64,000 nucleotides of DNA. It comes from Lactobacillus sp. ESL0246. GTDB lineage: Bacteria; Bacillota; Bacilli; Lactobacillales; Lactobacillaceae. Of this stretch, positions 50,689 through 60,051 are shown piece by piece. The translations under genes were made by a program, and so were the position numbers. Position 1 is the first letter of the stretch. The number at the start of each line of letters is the position of its first letter. The notes under the pieces are model-generated. The model was not told where the DNA came from and ran no database searches. It saw nothing but the letters and a program-made list of their open reading frames with translations. Where the stretch lies: the NCBI RefSeq assembly GCF_003692965.1, contig NZ_REHC01000003.1, forward strand, positions 1 through 64,000, read 5' to 3'.

Positions 50689-51228
50689 ATGAAAATACTT
50701 GCATTATCTGGCTCAAATGCCAATAATTCGTTTAATGAGGCGTTGCTTAAATTTATAGCTAAGCAATTCTCTAATAAATATGACTTTAAACTGGCGTCAG
50801 TTAAAGGTCTGCCAATGTTTAAAGAGGGTGAAGATACTCCTGAGTCTATTCAAACTTTGAGTAAGGAAATTGAGGATGCCGACTTGGTATTACTTGGTTC
50901 ACCGGAACAACAGCACTCAGTAACCAGTGCTTTAAGTAGTGCGTTAGAATGGATGTCTTGCGCAACTCATCCATTTAGAGGTAAGCCAGTTGTGATTGTG
51001 TCAACTTCACCAATGCCTCAAGGTGCATCTCGTTCTCAAAGTCGGTTAAAGAGTTTACTTACTGCCCCAGGCTTTAACGCCGAAGTCTTTAATGGTGATG
51101 AGTTCATGATGGGCAACGCACCGAAACAATTTGATGAAAATGGTGACTTAGTTGATAAGTCAACCGTTGAATTCTTAGGTCACTTCTTCGATGAAGTTGA
51201 TGATTGGTACGCACAAGTTACTAAGTAG
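50689..51228 (+). CDS. NAD(P)H-dependent FMN reductase family protein (copy 1)
   Basis: 179 residues, flavodoxin-like fold. [20 protein letters not shown] gives the phosphate loop; [20 protein letters not shown] and [20 protein letters not shown] are FMN_red (PF03358) blocks, although the usual TPEYNHS is altered to SPEQQHS. ATG 50689 has GAAAGGTGG upstream. It is a tandem paralogue of the next gene. Reduces FMN, quinones or azo compounds using NAD(P)H; the physiological acceptor is unknown. Confidence 0.88.
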   Translation: MKILALSGSNANNSFNEALLKFIAKQFSNKYDFKLASVKGLPMFKEGEDTPESIQTLSKEIEDADLVLLGSPEQQHSVTSALSSALEWMSCATHPFRGKPVVIVSTSPMPQGASRSQSRLKSLLTAPGFNAEVFNGDEFMMGNAPKQFDENGDLVDKSTVEFLGHFFDEVDDWYAQVTK

Positions 51229-51239
51229 GAGGACCAGGA

Positions 51240-51788
51240 ATGAAATTATTAGCAATTGTCGGTACAAATGCATCTTTTTCATATAACCGCTTTTTAGCAC
51301 AATTTATAGCTAAGCGTTATAGTGATAAAGCAGAAATTGAAGTAAAAGAAATTGATAAGTTAACTCCGTTTTCAAGAACGGATATGGCTGATGATACAAT
51401 TAAGGCTTGGATTGAAGATATTAAAAATGCTGATGGTATTGTAATTACAACACCAGAATATGATCACACTATTCCTGCTGCATTAAAGAGCAGTCTTGAA
51501 TGGCTTGGTTCACATGCTGGACCAAATGTTATGAAGATGAAGCCTGTTGCGGTTGCCGGTGCTTCACATGGTGGTCAAGGTAGTGGTCGTGCGCAAGAAG
51601 ATATTCGTGAAATTTTACTTTCACCAGATATGAGCGCTAATGTTTTGCCAGGTAATGAAATATTAATTGGGCAAGCTCCAAGTAAGTTTGATAAAGAAAC
51701 TGGTGAGCTTACCGATGAAGCAACTGTTAAACAACTAGATGGAATGATGGACAACTTCTTTAAGTTTGTTGAACAGGCCAATAAATAA
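51240..51788 (+). CDS. NAD(P)H-dependent FMN reductase family protein (copy 2)
   Basis: 182 residues. MKLLAIVGTNASFSYNRFLA and the canonical VITTPEYDHTIPAALKSSLE plus PVAVAGASHGGQGSGRAQED mark a typical FMN_red protein; this copy keeps the standard TPEYDH motif. AGGAGGA precedes ATG, 11 bases after copy 1, so the two are co-transcribed and may form a heteromer. Confidence 0.9.
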   Translation: MKLLAIVGTNASFSYNRFLAQFIAKRYSDKAEIEVKEIDKLTPFSRTDMADDTIKAWIEDIKNADGIVITTPEYDHTIPAALKSSLEWLGSHAGPNVMKMKPVAVAGASHGGQGSGRAQEDIREILLSPDMSANVLPGNEILIGQAPSKFDKETGELTDEATVKQLDGMMDNFFKFVEQANK

Positions 51789-51816
51789 ATTTTTGCTAGA
51801 ACAGCTAGTAGAGAGT

Positions 51817-51854
51817 AAAATAATCGGATAGGAGTACCTGTCCGATTATTTTTT
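51817..51854. terminator. terminator after the flavin reductase pair
   Basis: AATAATCGGA (51819-51828) pairs with TCCGATTATT (51841-51850), extended by GG/CC inside, followed by TTTT. Confidence 0.9.
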
Positions 51855-51878
51855 GTTTATTTTAGAAAGGATATTGAA

Positions 51879-52670
51879 ATGACTGATCCAGTTGTTTTAC
51901 CAATAAAATCTGTTCGAAATCCTCGTGATTTAGGCGGTTATTTGGGTTACAAAGGTCGTAGAATCAGGTCACATAGATTATTACGTTCTGGTAATATTAG
52001 TAAGATAACAGCTGAGGACAGTCAATTTTTGCTTAATTACGGTCTCAAAAAAATTATTGATTTGCGTTCACCAGCAGAATATCAAAAAAATCCTGATCAA
52101 GAATTACCAGGAATAGCACACTACTTAATACCCTTGTCGTCCGAGGATAATACTGGAGGCAATGGCTTAAATATGAAGAGAGAATTTGAGAAGTATCGTC
52201 ACGATCAATATGCTGGCTTACGTAGAATGTGTTGGCGGTATCGGAATCATATTCTTAATAAAGCTGCTCAAAATAGTTTTTACCAAATAATGCAACTAAT
52301 TACAGAAACTGATGAGGGGGCAATTTTATATCATTGCTCTGAAGGAAAAGACAGAACAGGGTTAGTGACAGTAATACTCTTGTATATTTTAGGTGTTGAT
52401 ATGGAAGTGATTCGGCAAGATTATCTTTATTCTAATTATTTGCTTAATAATTATCGTGCTGTGCGTGATCAAAAGTTTAAAGAAATAGGCGAAAATGATA
52501 AGTTTCGTACCAATATGCGTGTTTTAGGATCAGTTGCCAATATCTTTTTAGATACTAGTTTAATCTCGATACGTGAAAACTATGGTGGACTAGATAATTT
52601 TATTATTAATCAGCTGGGAGTGAGTGAACAGATGCAAATGATTATTAGAGAAAAGTATTTGGAGAAATAA
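51879..52670 (+). CDS. tyrosine-protein phosphatase (Y_phosphatase3 family)
   Basis: 263 residues. KSVRNPRDLGGYLGYKGRRI, LLRSGNISKITAEDSQFL, and the active site LYHCSEGKDRTGLVTVILLY with Cys 153. Same family as the PTS-linked enzyme at 32986 but without the N-terminal extra domain. AGAAAGGA precedes ATG. The ApbE gene begins six bases after its stop, suggesting co-expression. Substrate unknown. Confidence 0.88.
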   Translation: MTDPVVLPIKSVRNPRDLGGYLGYKGRRIRSHRLLRSGNISKITAEDSQFLLNYGLKKIIDLRSPAEYQKNPDQELPGIAHYLIPLSSEDNTGGNGLNMKREFEKYRHDQYAGLRRMCWRYRNHILNKAAQNSFYQIMQLITETDEGAILYHCSEGKDRTGLVTVILLYILGVDMEVIRQDYLYSNYLLNNYRAVRDQKFKEIGENDKFRTNMRVLGSVANIFLDTSLISIRENYGGLDNFIINQLGVSEQMQMIIREKYLEK

Positions 52671-52676
52671 GAAAAA

Positions 52677-53603
52677 ATGATTGAAAATATCGCATTGAAA
52701 CAAGTAGTTGGTGAACATCACGCATTGGGTACATCAATCACGTTGCAAATATTTGGAAATGCCCAAGAAGACATAATTAGCCATTCGTTTGATTTAATTG
52801 ATCACTATGAAGATTTGTTAACAGTAAACCGGGATAAATCAGAAGTAATGAGTGTTAATCATGCTGCAGGCGATCATCCAGTGCAAGTTTCTAGTGGCAC
52901 TTATGATTTAATTAAATTGGCAGTAATGAAAAGTCGGGAGAATTTTGGGTTCAATGCTTTAATTGGCCCAGTAGTAAAATTATGGGCAATTGGGTTTAAA
53001 GGAGCTCATGTGCCGACCGAAGATCAAATTAAAGCAAAAATGAAGTTGATTGATCCTTTTAATGTTGAGTTAAATGATTCTAATCAAACAGTTTTTTTGA
53101 AGAAGCTAGGAATGGAGCTTGACTTGGGCGGTATTGCTAAGGGATGGATTGCAGATCGAATCCGCGATTATTGGCGTGCGTATGGTGTTCATGCAGGAAT
53201 TATCAATTTAGGTGGAAATATATTATTGGTTGGTGATTGTCCTAAACGTGTCAATGGTCAATGGGTCGTTGGTGTTCAAGATCCCAAGGAGTCTCGTGGT
53301 AAAAATATTACGTCAGAAATGGTTCATGAATGTTCAGCTGTAACTAGTGGTACTTATGAACGTTATCTCGAAGTCGATGGGCATAAATATCACCATTTAA
53401 TTGATCCGCGAACAGGTTATCCTGTTGAAACTGATCTAGCTGGAGTAACGACTTTTACTAAAGATTCTGTACAAGCAGAAATTGAATGCAAGAGGCTGTT
53501 TTTTGCTGGTCATCCAATCAAGGACTGGCATAGTAAGCCCAATCGCATTGGAGCTATCTTTGTTTATAATGATAATCACGTTGAATATGATAATTTTGAA
53601 TAA
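52677..53603 (+). CDS. apbE: FAD:protein FMN transferase (ApbE)
   Basis: 308 residues. HALGTSITLQIFGNAQEDII, LDLGGIAKGWIADRIRDYW, INLGGNILLVGDCPKR, and HLIDPRTGYPVETDLAGVTT are the ApbE family blocks. It attaches FMN covalently to Thr/Ser of target proteins, such as fumarate reductases and extracellular electron-transfer proteins. No lipoprotein signal is present, so it would act in the cytoplasm. No obvious flavinylated partner is encoded in the window. Confidence 0.92.
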   Translation: MIENIALKQVVGEHHALGTSITLQIFGNAQEDIISHSFDLIDHYEDLLTVNRDKSEVMSVNHAAGDHPVQVSSGTYDLIKLAVMKSRENFGFNALIGPVVKLWAIGFKGAHVPTEDQIKAKMKLIDPFNVELNDSNQTVFLKKLGMELDLGGIAKGWIADRIRDYWRAYGVHAGIINLGGNILLVGDCPKRVNGQWVVGVQDPKESRGKNITSEMVHECSAVTSGTYERYLEVDGHKYHHLIDPRTGYPVETDLAGVTTFTKDSVQAEIECKRLFFAGHPIKDWHSKPNRIGAIFVYNDNHVEYDNFE

Positions 53604-53694
53604 TTAGCTTAAAACTAATTTGTATCACACTGATTTGATTTGGTTTTTAATTATAAATCAGCAACATTTTTATAATAATTTTGAATAAAATGAA

Positions 53695-53740
53695 AAATGG
53701 CCTTGATGTTTTGCTTAAAAATATCAAGGTCATTTTGTTT
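53695..53740. terminator. terminator after apbE
   Basis: ATGGCCTTGAT (53697-53707) pairs with ATCAAGGTCAT (53723-53733), one mismatch, followed by TTTTGTTT. Positioned between converging genes. Confidence 0.8.
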
Positions 53741-53781
53741 GATGTTGCCAATCTTACTAGCTATTTATAGATATTGTCGTT

Positions 53782-54318
53782 TTATGCAGCAGTGCGACTA
53801 ATACTAAAGATAGTGTTAAACATACCGTTAGAAAGTCCAGGTGTATTGTAAATAATGAAGCGTAAGAACGATGAATCTAATGTTTGTTGAATAAACCATG
53901 GATTTTGCAAAGCATTAAGCATTGATAAAATAATATAGATGAAAAAGTAACCGGCAAAAAAAGATGCGATTGCACCTAAAACCCTATCTAAAATATTTCC
54001 AAAACTTGATGTATGTGGATTTTTATTTGGTAGCCAACTTTTAAAAACTTTGATCACTATTTTACCAATAAATAAAATAATGAAGAACGCCAAAAAGCGA
54101 AAGAGCATGAGATTATCACCAGGAGTGAGTGTGGTTTGGATGCTTTTACCAGTAATTTGGGCATAAAGCCAGTTGCCAACTGGATTTTGAAAGAAGATGG
54201 CAGCAATGAATACAATGGCTGCAAAAATTAGATTGATGACTAATTTTGTAAAACCAGTTTGATAACCCTTATATGTTTTTCTGATCAAATAAGCCAGAAC
54301 AATTAAAGTAATAATCAT
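53782..54318 (-). CDS. CvpA family membrane protein
   Basis: 178 residues with four hydrophobic segments. LVLAYLIRKTYKGYQTGFTK, then NPVGNWLYAQI, and GNILDRVLGAIASFFAGYFF fit the CvpA family, originally linked to colicin V production. Its molecular role in Firmicutes is unclear, though it is linked to envelope stress elsewhere. AAGGAG lies upstream on the minus strand. Divergent from rsmG. Confidence 0.8.
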   Translation of the reverse strand: MIITLIVLAYLIRKTYKGYQTGFTKLVINLIFAAIVFIAAIFFQNPVGNWLYAQITGKSIQTTLTPGDNLMLFRFLAFFIILFIGKIVIKVFKSWLPNKNPHTSSFGNILDRVLGAIASFFAGYFFIYIILSMLNALQNPWFIQQTLDSSFLRFIIYNTPGLSNGMFNTIFSISRTAA

Positions 54319-54449
54319 TTTTTTCTCCTTTGACGATATTATAACTTATTTCCTACACTTAGACTTTGACGACTGTCAAAAAATATTTCATAATTAAAGA
54401 GATGTAATGGCTTTACAATAAGCCAAATTTAGCGTTAAATTTAAAGAGT

Positions 54450-54474
54450 GTGAAACAAGGTTTCACGGGTGAAA
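54450..54474. promoter_or_regulatory. parS-like half-site cluster upstream of rsmG
   Basis: GTGAAAC (54450-54456), GTTTCAC (54460-54466) and GTGAAA (54469-54474) stand in a row. parS is GTTTCACGTGAAAC; here the two halves are separated by GG, with an extra half-site before. The array overlaps the rsmG ribosome site. It may be a degenerate ParB site or a translation-control hairpin. Confidence 0.35.
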
Positions 54475-54475
54475 A

Positions 54476-55198
54476 ATGAATCCTGACAAATTTGTCCAAG
54501 AACTAGCAAAACGTAATTTTAACTTAAATGAAAACCAAGTCAATCAATTTAAGCAATACTTTAATATCTTAGTAGCTGCAAATAAGCACGTTAATCTTAC
54601 AAGGATAACGGAACTTGACGAGGTATATCTCAAGCATTTCTTTGATAGCTTGACACCTCTATTTGCTTTTTATGATATTTTTGAAGCAGGTTATACTTTG
54701 TGTGATGTCGGAGCAGGTGCAGGTTTTCCTTCAATTCCACTTAAAATAATGCAACCGAGTCTAAAATTAACAATAGTTGATTCACTAGGAAAGAGATTGA
54801 CCTTTTTGCAAGACTTAGTCAATAATTTAAATCTTAAGGATGTAAAACTTGTTCATGGTCGTGCTGAAGATATCGGTCAAAACAAACTTTATCGTGAACA
54901 ATTTGACCTTGTTACTGCGCGTGCGGTAGCTAATATGGCAGTTTTAAGTGAATATTGTTTGCCACTAACTAAGCAGAAAGGTTATTTTGTGGCATTGAAG
55001 GGACCAAAAGCTGAAAGTGAATTAGCAAAAAGTCAAAAGGCTATCAGTGTACTTGGTGGTAAAGTGCTTAAAACAGAAGAATTACGATTACCAGATAGTA
55101 ATGAAGAACGAACACTAGTTCTTATTCAAAAAATAAAGTCTACACCCAAGAAGTATCCGCGCCAAGCGGGCACCCCTCATCGTAAACCAATTCAGTAA
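54476..55198 (+). CDS. rsmG: 16S rRNA (guanine527-N7)-methyltransferase
   Basis: 240 residues, Rossmann-fold methyltransferase. [23 protein letters not shown]-binding [19 protein letters not shown], and [18 protein letters not shown] are the GidB/RsmG blocks. It methylates G527 of 16S rRNA in the decoding region; loss gives low-level streptomycin resistance in other bacteria. First gene of the origin-proximal noc/par block. Confidence 0.95.
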   Translation: MNPDKFVQELAKRNFNLNENQVNQFKQYFNILVAANKHVNLTRITELDEVYLKHFFDSLTPLFAFYDIFEAGYTLCDVGAGAGFPSIPLKIMQPSLKLTIVDSLGKRLTFLQDLVNNLNLKDVKLVHGRAEDIGQNKLYREQFDLVTARAVANMAVLSEYCLPLTKQKGYFVALKGPKAESELAKSQKAISVLGGKVLKTEELRLPDSNEERTLVLIQKIKSTPKKYPRQAGTPHRKPIQ

Positions 55199-55212
55199 TA
55201 GGAGGACTTGAT

Positions 55213-56061
55213 ATGTCAATTTTTTCGTCTTTACGTCATCATGACGAAATTTCAAAGGATAAACAAATTCAAGATATTAAATTAACTAAGATCAAGCCAA
55301 ATTCTTATCAACCAAGACGAGAATTTTCTGACGAATCAATTCGTGAATTAGCGGCAACACTTGATAAAGATGGCTTATTGCAACCGATCATTGTTCGTGA
55401 AAAGGGTGAAGATTATGAAATCATTGCCGGTGAACGACGTTTTCGGGCAGCGCAGCATTTAGCATGGGAACGTATCCCGGCTATTGTGAATAATATGGAC
55501 GATAGCCAGGCTGCTTCTCTTGCCTTAATTGAAAACTTGCAACGGGAAGATTTAAATCCAATTGATGAAGCACAAGCGTATAGTAACTTAATGCAGTTGA
55601 ATCATTTAACTCAGACAACATTAGCGCAAAATATTGGTAAATCACAATCATATGTAGCTAACAAATTAAGATTATTAAAGTTAACTCCCAAAGTACAGAG
55701 CTATTTGGCTAGTGGTGAAATTTCGCCAAGGCATGGTCGCAGTTTAGTCGGATTAAGCGAGAAAGATCAGGGTCGAGTACTTGATGAGGTATTAGCTAAT
55801 AATCTTAATGTCAGTGAAACAGAAAAGATTGCTCGTGATGTTGAGGGATATTTTGCGGATAAAAAAGCCAAAATTAAGGAACAGGCAAAAACAGAGCAAA
55901 CACAGCGTGCGGTTAATCGAATACCCAAGGATATGAAAGTTCAAATTAATACAATTAAACGTGCTGTAAAATTAGCTAAAGAATCTGGTATTAAGGTTAA
56001 AGTCAAAGAAAATAATGACCCTGATGATTATATGATTACAATTGAAATGAAAAGGAAGTAG
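55213..56061 (+). CDS. noc: nucleoid occlusion protein Noc (ParB-like)
   Basis: 282 residues. ParB/Srx N-domain KIKPNSYQPRREFSDESIRE, GERRFRAAQHLAWERIPAIV, and the HTH LTQTTLAQNIGKSQSYVANK. A second ParB homologue upstream of parA, as found in Bacillus, is Noc, which binds CTP and DNA and prevents division over the nucleoid. AGGAGG precedes ATG 55213. Confidence 0.88.
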   Translation: MSIFSSLRHHDEISKDKQIQDIKLTKIKPNSYQPRREFSDESIRELAATLDKDGLLQPIIVREKGEDYEIIAGERRFRAAQHLAWERIPAIVNNMDDSQAASLALIENLQREDLNPIDEAQAYSNLMQLNHLTQTTLAQNIGKSQSYVANKLRLLKLTPKVQSYLASGEISPRHGRSLVGLSEKDQGRVLDEVLANNLNVSETEKIARDVEGYFADKKAKIKEQAKTEQTQRAVNRIPKDMKVQINTIKRAVKLAKESGIKVKVKENNDPDDYMITIEMKRK

Positions 56062-56067
56062 GATGGT

Positions 56068-56856
56068 ATGGAAAATATGGTGAGTGTAATTTCTGTGGCT
56101 AACCAAAAGGGTGGTGTTGGCAAAACCACAACGACCATTAACTTAGCTGCTTCAATTGCTGAACGTGGGTATAAAGTATTAATTGTTGATATTGATCCTC
56201 AAGGAAATGCAACTTCTGGGTTAGGAATTGAAAAATCAGAAATTAATCAAGATATTTATAGCGTTTTAATTAATGATGTTCCACTAAAAGACACAATTTT
56301 TCACACCACAACTACTAAATTAGACCTTGTACCAGCAACAATTAACTTATCGGGTGCCGAAACGGAATTAATCAGCATGATGGCTCGTGAGACACGTTTA
56401 AAATCAGCTCTTGATACGGTTAGTGAAGATTACGATTTTATTTTTATTGATTGTCCACCATCTCTTGGGCAATTATCAATTAATGCTTTTACCGCATCAG
56501 ATTCAATTTTAATTCCCGTTCAAAGTGAATATTATGCAATGGAAGGATTAAGTCAGTTACTTAATACAATTCGACTAGTTCAAAAGCATTTCAATAAAGA
56601 TTTAGGGGTTGAAGGAGTCTTGATGACAATGCTTGATGCTCGAACCAACTTGGGAGCTGAAGTTGTTAAGGAAGTTCGATCTTATTTTGCAGATAAAGTT
56701 TATAAGACAATTATTCCTCGAATCACCAAATTAGCGGAAGCGCCTAGTTACGGGGAAGCAATTACTGAATATGCCCCTAACTCACGCGGTGCTAAGGTAT
56801 ACGATGATTTAGCCAAGGAGGTGTTAAAGAATCATGGTAAGAGACTTAAAAAATAA
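56068..56856 (+). CDS. parA: chromosome partitioning ATPase ParA/Soj
   Basis: 262 residues. Deviant Walker A QKGGVGKTTTTINLAASIAE, VDIDPQGNATSGLG, and FIFIDCPPSLGQLSINAFTA. Works with ParB to segregate origins and modulate DnaA. Six bases after noc. ATG 56068 has GGAAGTAGG upstream; Met 4 is an alternative. The parB start lies within its last codons. Confidence 0.95.
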   Translation: MENMVSVISVANQKGGVGKTTTTINLAASIAERGYKVLIVDIDPQGNATSGLGIEKSEINQDIYSVLINDVPLKDTIFHTTTTKLDLVPATINLSGAETELISMMARETRLKSALDTVSEDYDFIFIDCPPSLGQLSINAFTASDSILIPVQSEYYAMEGLSQLLNTIRLVQKHFNKDLGVEGVLMTMLDARTNLGAEVVKEVRSYFADKVYKTIIPRITKLAEAPSYGEAITEYAPNSRGAKVYDDLAKEVLKNHGKRLKK

Positions 56857-57721
56857 AGAAAGTAAGAAGCATGGCGGTCTCGGACGCGGAATTGAGGCAT
56901 TATTTGAAGATGAACCGCAAGCTGAAGAAACCGAAGAAGAAATTCTTGATATTAATTTAAGTGAAATTAGACCCAATCCATATCAGCCTAGGAAAAGTTT
57001 TGATGATAAAACTTTGAAAGAGTTGGCCGATTCAATTAAGGAAAACGGTGTTTTTCAGCCAATCATTGTGCGTAAATCAGTTAATGGTTATGAAATTATT
57101 GCTGGTGAAAGACGTTATCGTGCATCAAAATTAGCAAAGGAAACCACCATTCCGGCAATTGTTCGTGATTTTAGTGAAAGTCAAATGATGGAGGTTGCTG
57201 TTCTCGAAAACTTGCAACGTGAGGATTTAACTCCGCTAGAAGAAGCGCAAGCGTATGAGATGCTGCAAAAAAATTTGGGTCTAACCCAGGAAGAAGTATC
57301 TAAGCGAATGGGCAAGTCTCGACCATATATCGCTAATTACTTGCGATTATTGACTTTACCAAATAAGACCAAGCACTTGTTACAACATGGTGAATTGTCG
57401 ATGGGACAGGCCAGAACACTTTTAGGATTAAAAAACAAAGATAGAATCGATGAGGTTGCTAAACAGGTCGTTAAAGAAGGAATGCCTGTTAGGAAAGTTG
57501 AGGCTTTAGTAGCTAGTTTAAATTCGCAAAAACCGCAGAAAAAGGTAATTCAGAAATCTGCCTTTATTAAAGCAAGCGAACACCAGCTAGCTAACAAGTT
57601 AGGCTCAAGTGTTAATATTTCTGAAAGTAAAAAAGGTAATGGACATTTGTCGATAGGTTTTTCTTCTGTCGATGAGCTAAACAGAATTCTTGAAATATTA
57701 GGTGTTGATTTAGATGAATAA
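56834..57721 (+). CDS. parB: chromosome partitioning protein ParB/Spo0J
   Basis: 295 residues. The N-terminal GLGRGIEALFEDE is the ParA-interacting peptide typical of ParB. Next come IRPNPYQPRKSFDDKTLKEL, the CTP-binding GERRYRASKLAKE, and the HTH LTQEEVSKRMGKSRPYIANY; a C-terminal dimer domain follows. GGAGG lies inside parA, which it overlaps by 23 bases. Binds parS sites near the origin. Confidence 0.95.
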   Translation: MVRDLKNKESKKHGGLGRGIEALFEDEPQAEETEEEILDINLSEIRPNPYQPRKSFDDKTLKELADSIKENGVFQPIIVRKSVNGYEIIAGERRYRASKLAKETTIPAIVRDFSESQMMEVAVLENLQREDLTPLEEAQAYEMLQKNLGLTQEEVSKRMGKSRPYIANYLRLLTLPNKTKHLLQHGELSMGQARTLLGLKNKDRIDEVAKQVVKEGMPVRKVEALVASLNSQKPQKKVIQKSAFIKASEHQLANKLGSSVNISESKKGNGHLSIGFSSVDELNRILEILGVDLDE

Positions 57722-57989
57722 GGATATTTCTTATAATTTAGCAGATACGGTATTGATGAAAAAACCGCATGCTTGCAAAACAAACAATTGGGAAATCCTG
57801 CGCTTAGGTGCAGACATTCGTTTAAAGTGTATGGGATGTGGGCATATCGTGCTAATTTCACGAGCAAAATTTGTTCATAATTTAAAGAAAGTTTTAACTA
57901 AAGCTAATGATCCGGTAAATAGTAAAAATGAGCTATATATTCCTAAAGCATCAATTGCGTTACCAGATTTTAATCAAGATAATAAATAA
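57714..57989 (+). CDS. DUF951 protein
   Basis: 91 residues. YNLADTVLMKKPHACKTNNW, then LRLGADIRLKCMGCGHIVLI: two CxxC-like Cys pairs suggest a small zinc-binding fold, as in DUF951 proteins that lie beside ychF and parB in Firmicutes. Function unknown; nucleic-acid binding is plausible. Overlaps parB by eight bases. Confidence 0.85.
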   Translation: MNKDISYNLADTVLMKKPHACKTNNWEILRLGADIRLKCMGCGHIVLISRAKFVHNLKKVLTKANDPVNSKNELYIPKASIALPDFNQDNK

Positions 57990-58011
57990 TTTTTATAAGA
58001 AGAGGTTGAAG

Positions 58012-59112
58012 ATGTCATTAACTGCTGGAATTGTAGGTTTGCCAAATGTTGGAAAGTCAACGTTGTTTAATGCGATTACCAAAGCTGGAGCCGAAATGGC
58101 CAATTATCCGTTTGCTACGATTGAGCCGAATGTTGGAATGGTGGAAGTTCCGGATAAACGCTTGGGTAGAATCCAAGAATTGATTCCGGCCAAAAAAATA
58201 GTGCACACAACTTTTGAATTTACCGATATTGCAGGATTGGTTAAGGGGGCTTCTAAAGGTGAAGGACTTGGTAACAAATTTTTAGAAAATATACGGCAAA
58301 CTGACGCAATTATTCACGTTGTAAGAGCGTTTGAAGATGATAATATAACATCCGTAACTGGCAAGGTTGATCCAGAAGAAGATATTAATACGATAAATTT
58401 AGAATTAGCAATTTCTGATCTGGACGCAGTAAACAGAAGAATTAATAAAGTAAAGAAACTAGCTCAACAAAATGACAAGGATGCCAAGGCTGAATTACAA
58501 GTTTTACAAAAGATTAAGCCAGTTTTAGAAGAAGGTAAGGCTGTTCGCTCAATTACTTTTAATGATGATGAACTGAAGATTGTTAGGGGCCTATTTCTTT
58601 TAACAGCTAAACCGGTTATTTATGTTGCGAATATTGCTGAAGAATCAATGGCAGATGCAGAAAATGATCATTATTATCAAATTGTTAAAAAGCACGCTGA
58701 CAAAGAGCATGCTGAATGTTTAGGAATTTCTGCAGCGACTGAGGAAGAAATTGCCGGTCTTGATGATGATGAAAAAGCTGAATTTCTGGAGGCAGAAGGA
58801 GTAACTGAATCTGGACTTGATCGTTTGATTAGGGCTGCATATCATCTATTGGGGCTGCGAACTTTCTTTACAGCTGGTGGTCCTGAGACGCGTGCGTGGA
58901 CTTTTCATGAAGGGATGAAGGCACCACAAGTAGCTGGAGTAATCCATTCCGATTTTGAACGTGGCTTTATTCGAGCTGAAGTTGTCTCTTTTGCCGATTT
59001 AAATAAGTATGAAACCATGCAAAAAGTTAAAGAAGCTGGTAGATTACGTCTTGAAGGTAAAGATTATGAAGTTCAAGACGGTGACATTATTGAATTTAGA
59101 TTTAACGTTTAG
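58012..59112 (+). CDS. ychF: redox-regulated ATPase/GTPase YchF
   Basis: 366 residues. LTAGIVGLPNVGKSTLFNAI (G1), ANYPFATIEPNVGMVEVPD, DIAGLVKGASKGEGLGNKFL (G3), and the C-terminal TGS-like domain with TFFTAGGPETRAWTFHEGM. An Obg-family ATPase that associates with ribosomes. ATG 58012 with AAGAGG is used; the frame open upstream to 57928 runs within DUF951 and is not the start. Confidence 0.95.
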   Translation: MSLTAGIVGLPNVGKSTLFNAITKAGAEMANYPFATIEPNVGMVEVPDKRLGRIQELIPAKKIVHTTFEFTDIAGLVKGASKGEGLGNKFLENIRQTDAIIHVVRAFEDDNITSVTGKVDPEEDINTINLELAISDLDAVNRRINKVKKLAQQNDKDAKAELQVLQKIKPVLEEGKAVRSITFNDDELKIVRGLFLLTAKPVIYVANIAEESMADAENDHYYQIVKKHADKEHAECLGISAATEEEIAGLDDDEKAEFLEAEGVTESGLDRLIRAAYHLLGLRTFFTAGGPETRAWTFHEGMKAPQVAGVIHSDFERGFIRAEVVSFADLNKYETMQKVKEAGRLRLEGKDYEVQDGDIIEFRFNV

Positions 59113-59121
59113 GAAAAAATA

Positions 59122-59904
59122 ATGGCAGAAAATAAACAAGAAGAACAAGTAAAAATAGATGCTGATCAGCAAACAAAACTGAAAGATAAAGTTGCTAATC
59201 AGAATATGGAAGAGCAAGTCAGACAAATGGCACCTGCAGAATTACGCAAACAATTAAGTAAGAAGAATGCTGACTATATTTTTCGTTTGCAAAAAGAATT
59301 AGAAAATCAAGGTAAGCTGAGTCAAGAAACTGCAATAAGCAAAATCAATAAGCTTTTGCCAGATTTACTCATTGCCCAGCGCCATGGGCAACCAGCTAAC
59401 AATTTTTATAATATGTCACCTAAAATCAAAGCGGCTGATATTTTAAAACCTAAGCTCAAAACTGCAGCAGACATTCCGTTTTGGCAGTATGCAGTTGATA
59501 GTGCATTACTTTATGTTGCAATTTTTGTGGGTATATTTGGGTTAATAGCATTGTTCCAGCCAAATTCTAAAAATAATTCACAAATGGGAATTTTAACTTT
59601 AATTAGCATTGGGGCATTAATGGGAATTTTTATGACCAAGTATAATACTTGGCTTCTACCAGATAATGGCAAGAATAAAAAAATTCCTTGGACCAAAATT
59701 ATTTTGGGTATGGCAGGAATAATAGTGGTTTTATATGGCTGGATAATGGTGTTATCAATTCCAGCGCTGCAAGTAGTTAATCCGGTTTTACCTGGTATGA
59801 CCAATATTATTATTGCTCTTATTGCCTACGGCATTCGGTGGTTATTTCGGCGACACTTTGAAATTGTTGGTTCCGTTTTCTCACCGGCTGCCAAAAACAA
59901 ATAA
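59122..59904 (+). CDS. DUF1129 family membrane protein
   Basis: 260 residues. A charged N-terminal cytoplasmic half (MAENKQEEQVKIDADQQTK, RKQLSKKNADYIFRLQKELE) is followed by four hydrophobic segments (LLYVAIFVGIFGLIALF onward). Matches DUF1129 (PF06570) proteins that often follow ychF in lactobacilli. Function unknown. Nine bases after ychF; last gene of the par block. Confidence 0.82.
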   Translation: MAENKQEEQVKIDADQQTKLKDKVANQNMEEQVRQMAPAELRKQLSKKNADYIFRLQKELENQGKLSQETAISKINKLLPDLLIAQRHGQPANNFYNMSPKIKAADILKPKLKTAADIPFWQYAVDSALLYVAIFVGIFGLIALFQPNSKNNSQMGILTLISIGALMGIFMTKYNTWLLPDNGKNKKIPWTKIILGMAGIIVVLYGWIMVLSIPALQVVNPVLPGMTNIIIALIAYGIRWLFRRHFEIVGSVFSPAAKNK

Positions 59905-59953
59905 AGTGCTTTTTGTCAAGAAAAGAGCTATACTAAAAGAACTCTATATTTAA

Positions 59954-59992
59954 AAGGGGATAAATAGGTTTAATAATCTATTTATCCTTTTT
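59954..59992 (+). terminator. terminator of the par-ychF block
   Basis: GGATAAATAG (59958-59967) / CTATTTATCC (59978-59987), perfect 10-bp stem, preceded by AAAAGG and followed by TTTTT. Confidence 0.92.
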
Positions 59993-60051
59993 AAAATAAG
60001 TTACTTGTAGAAAAGAAACAACATTTTGTATTGAATAGAAAGAGGTATTTA

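Noticed and set aside
57928-58011. 28-codon N-terminal extension of ychF
   Set aside because: Overlaps DUF951 in another frame; the G1 motif spacing and ribosome site support ATG 58012.
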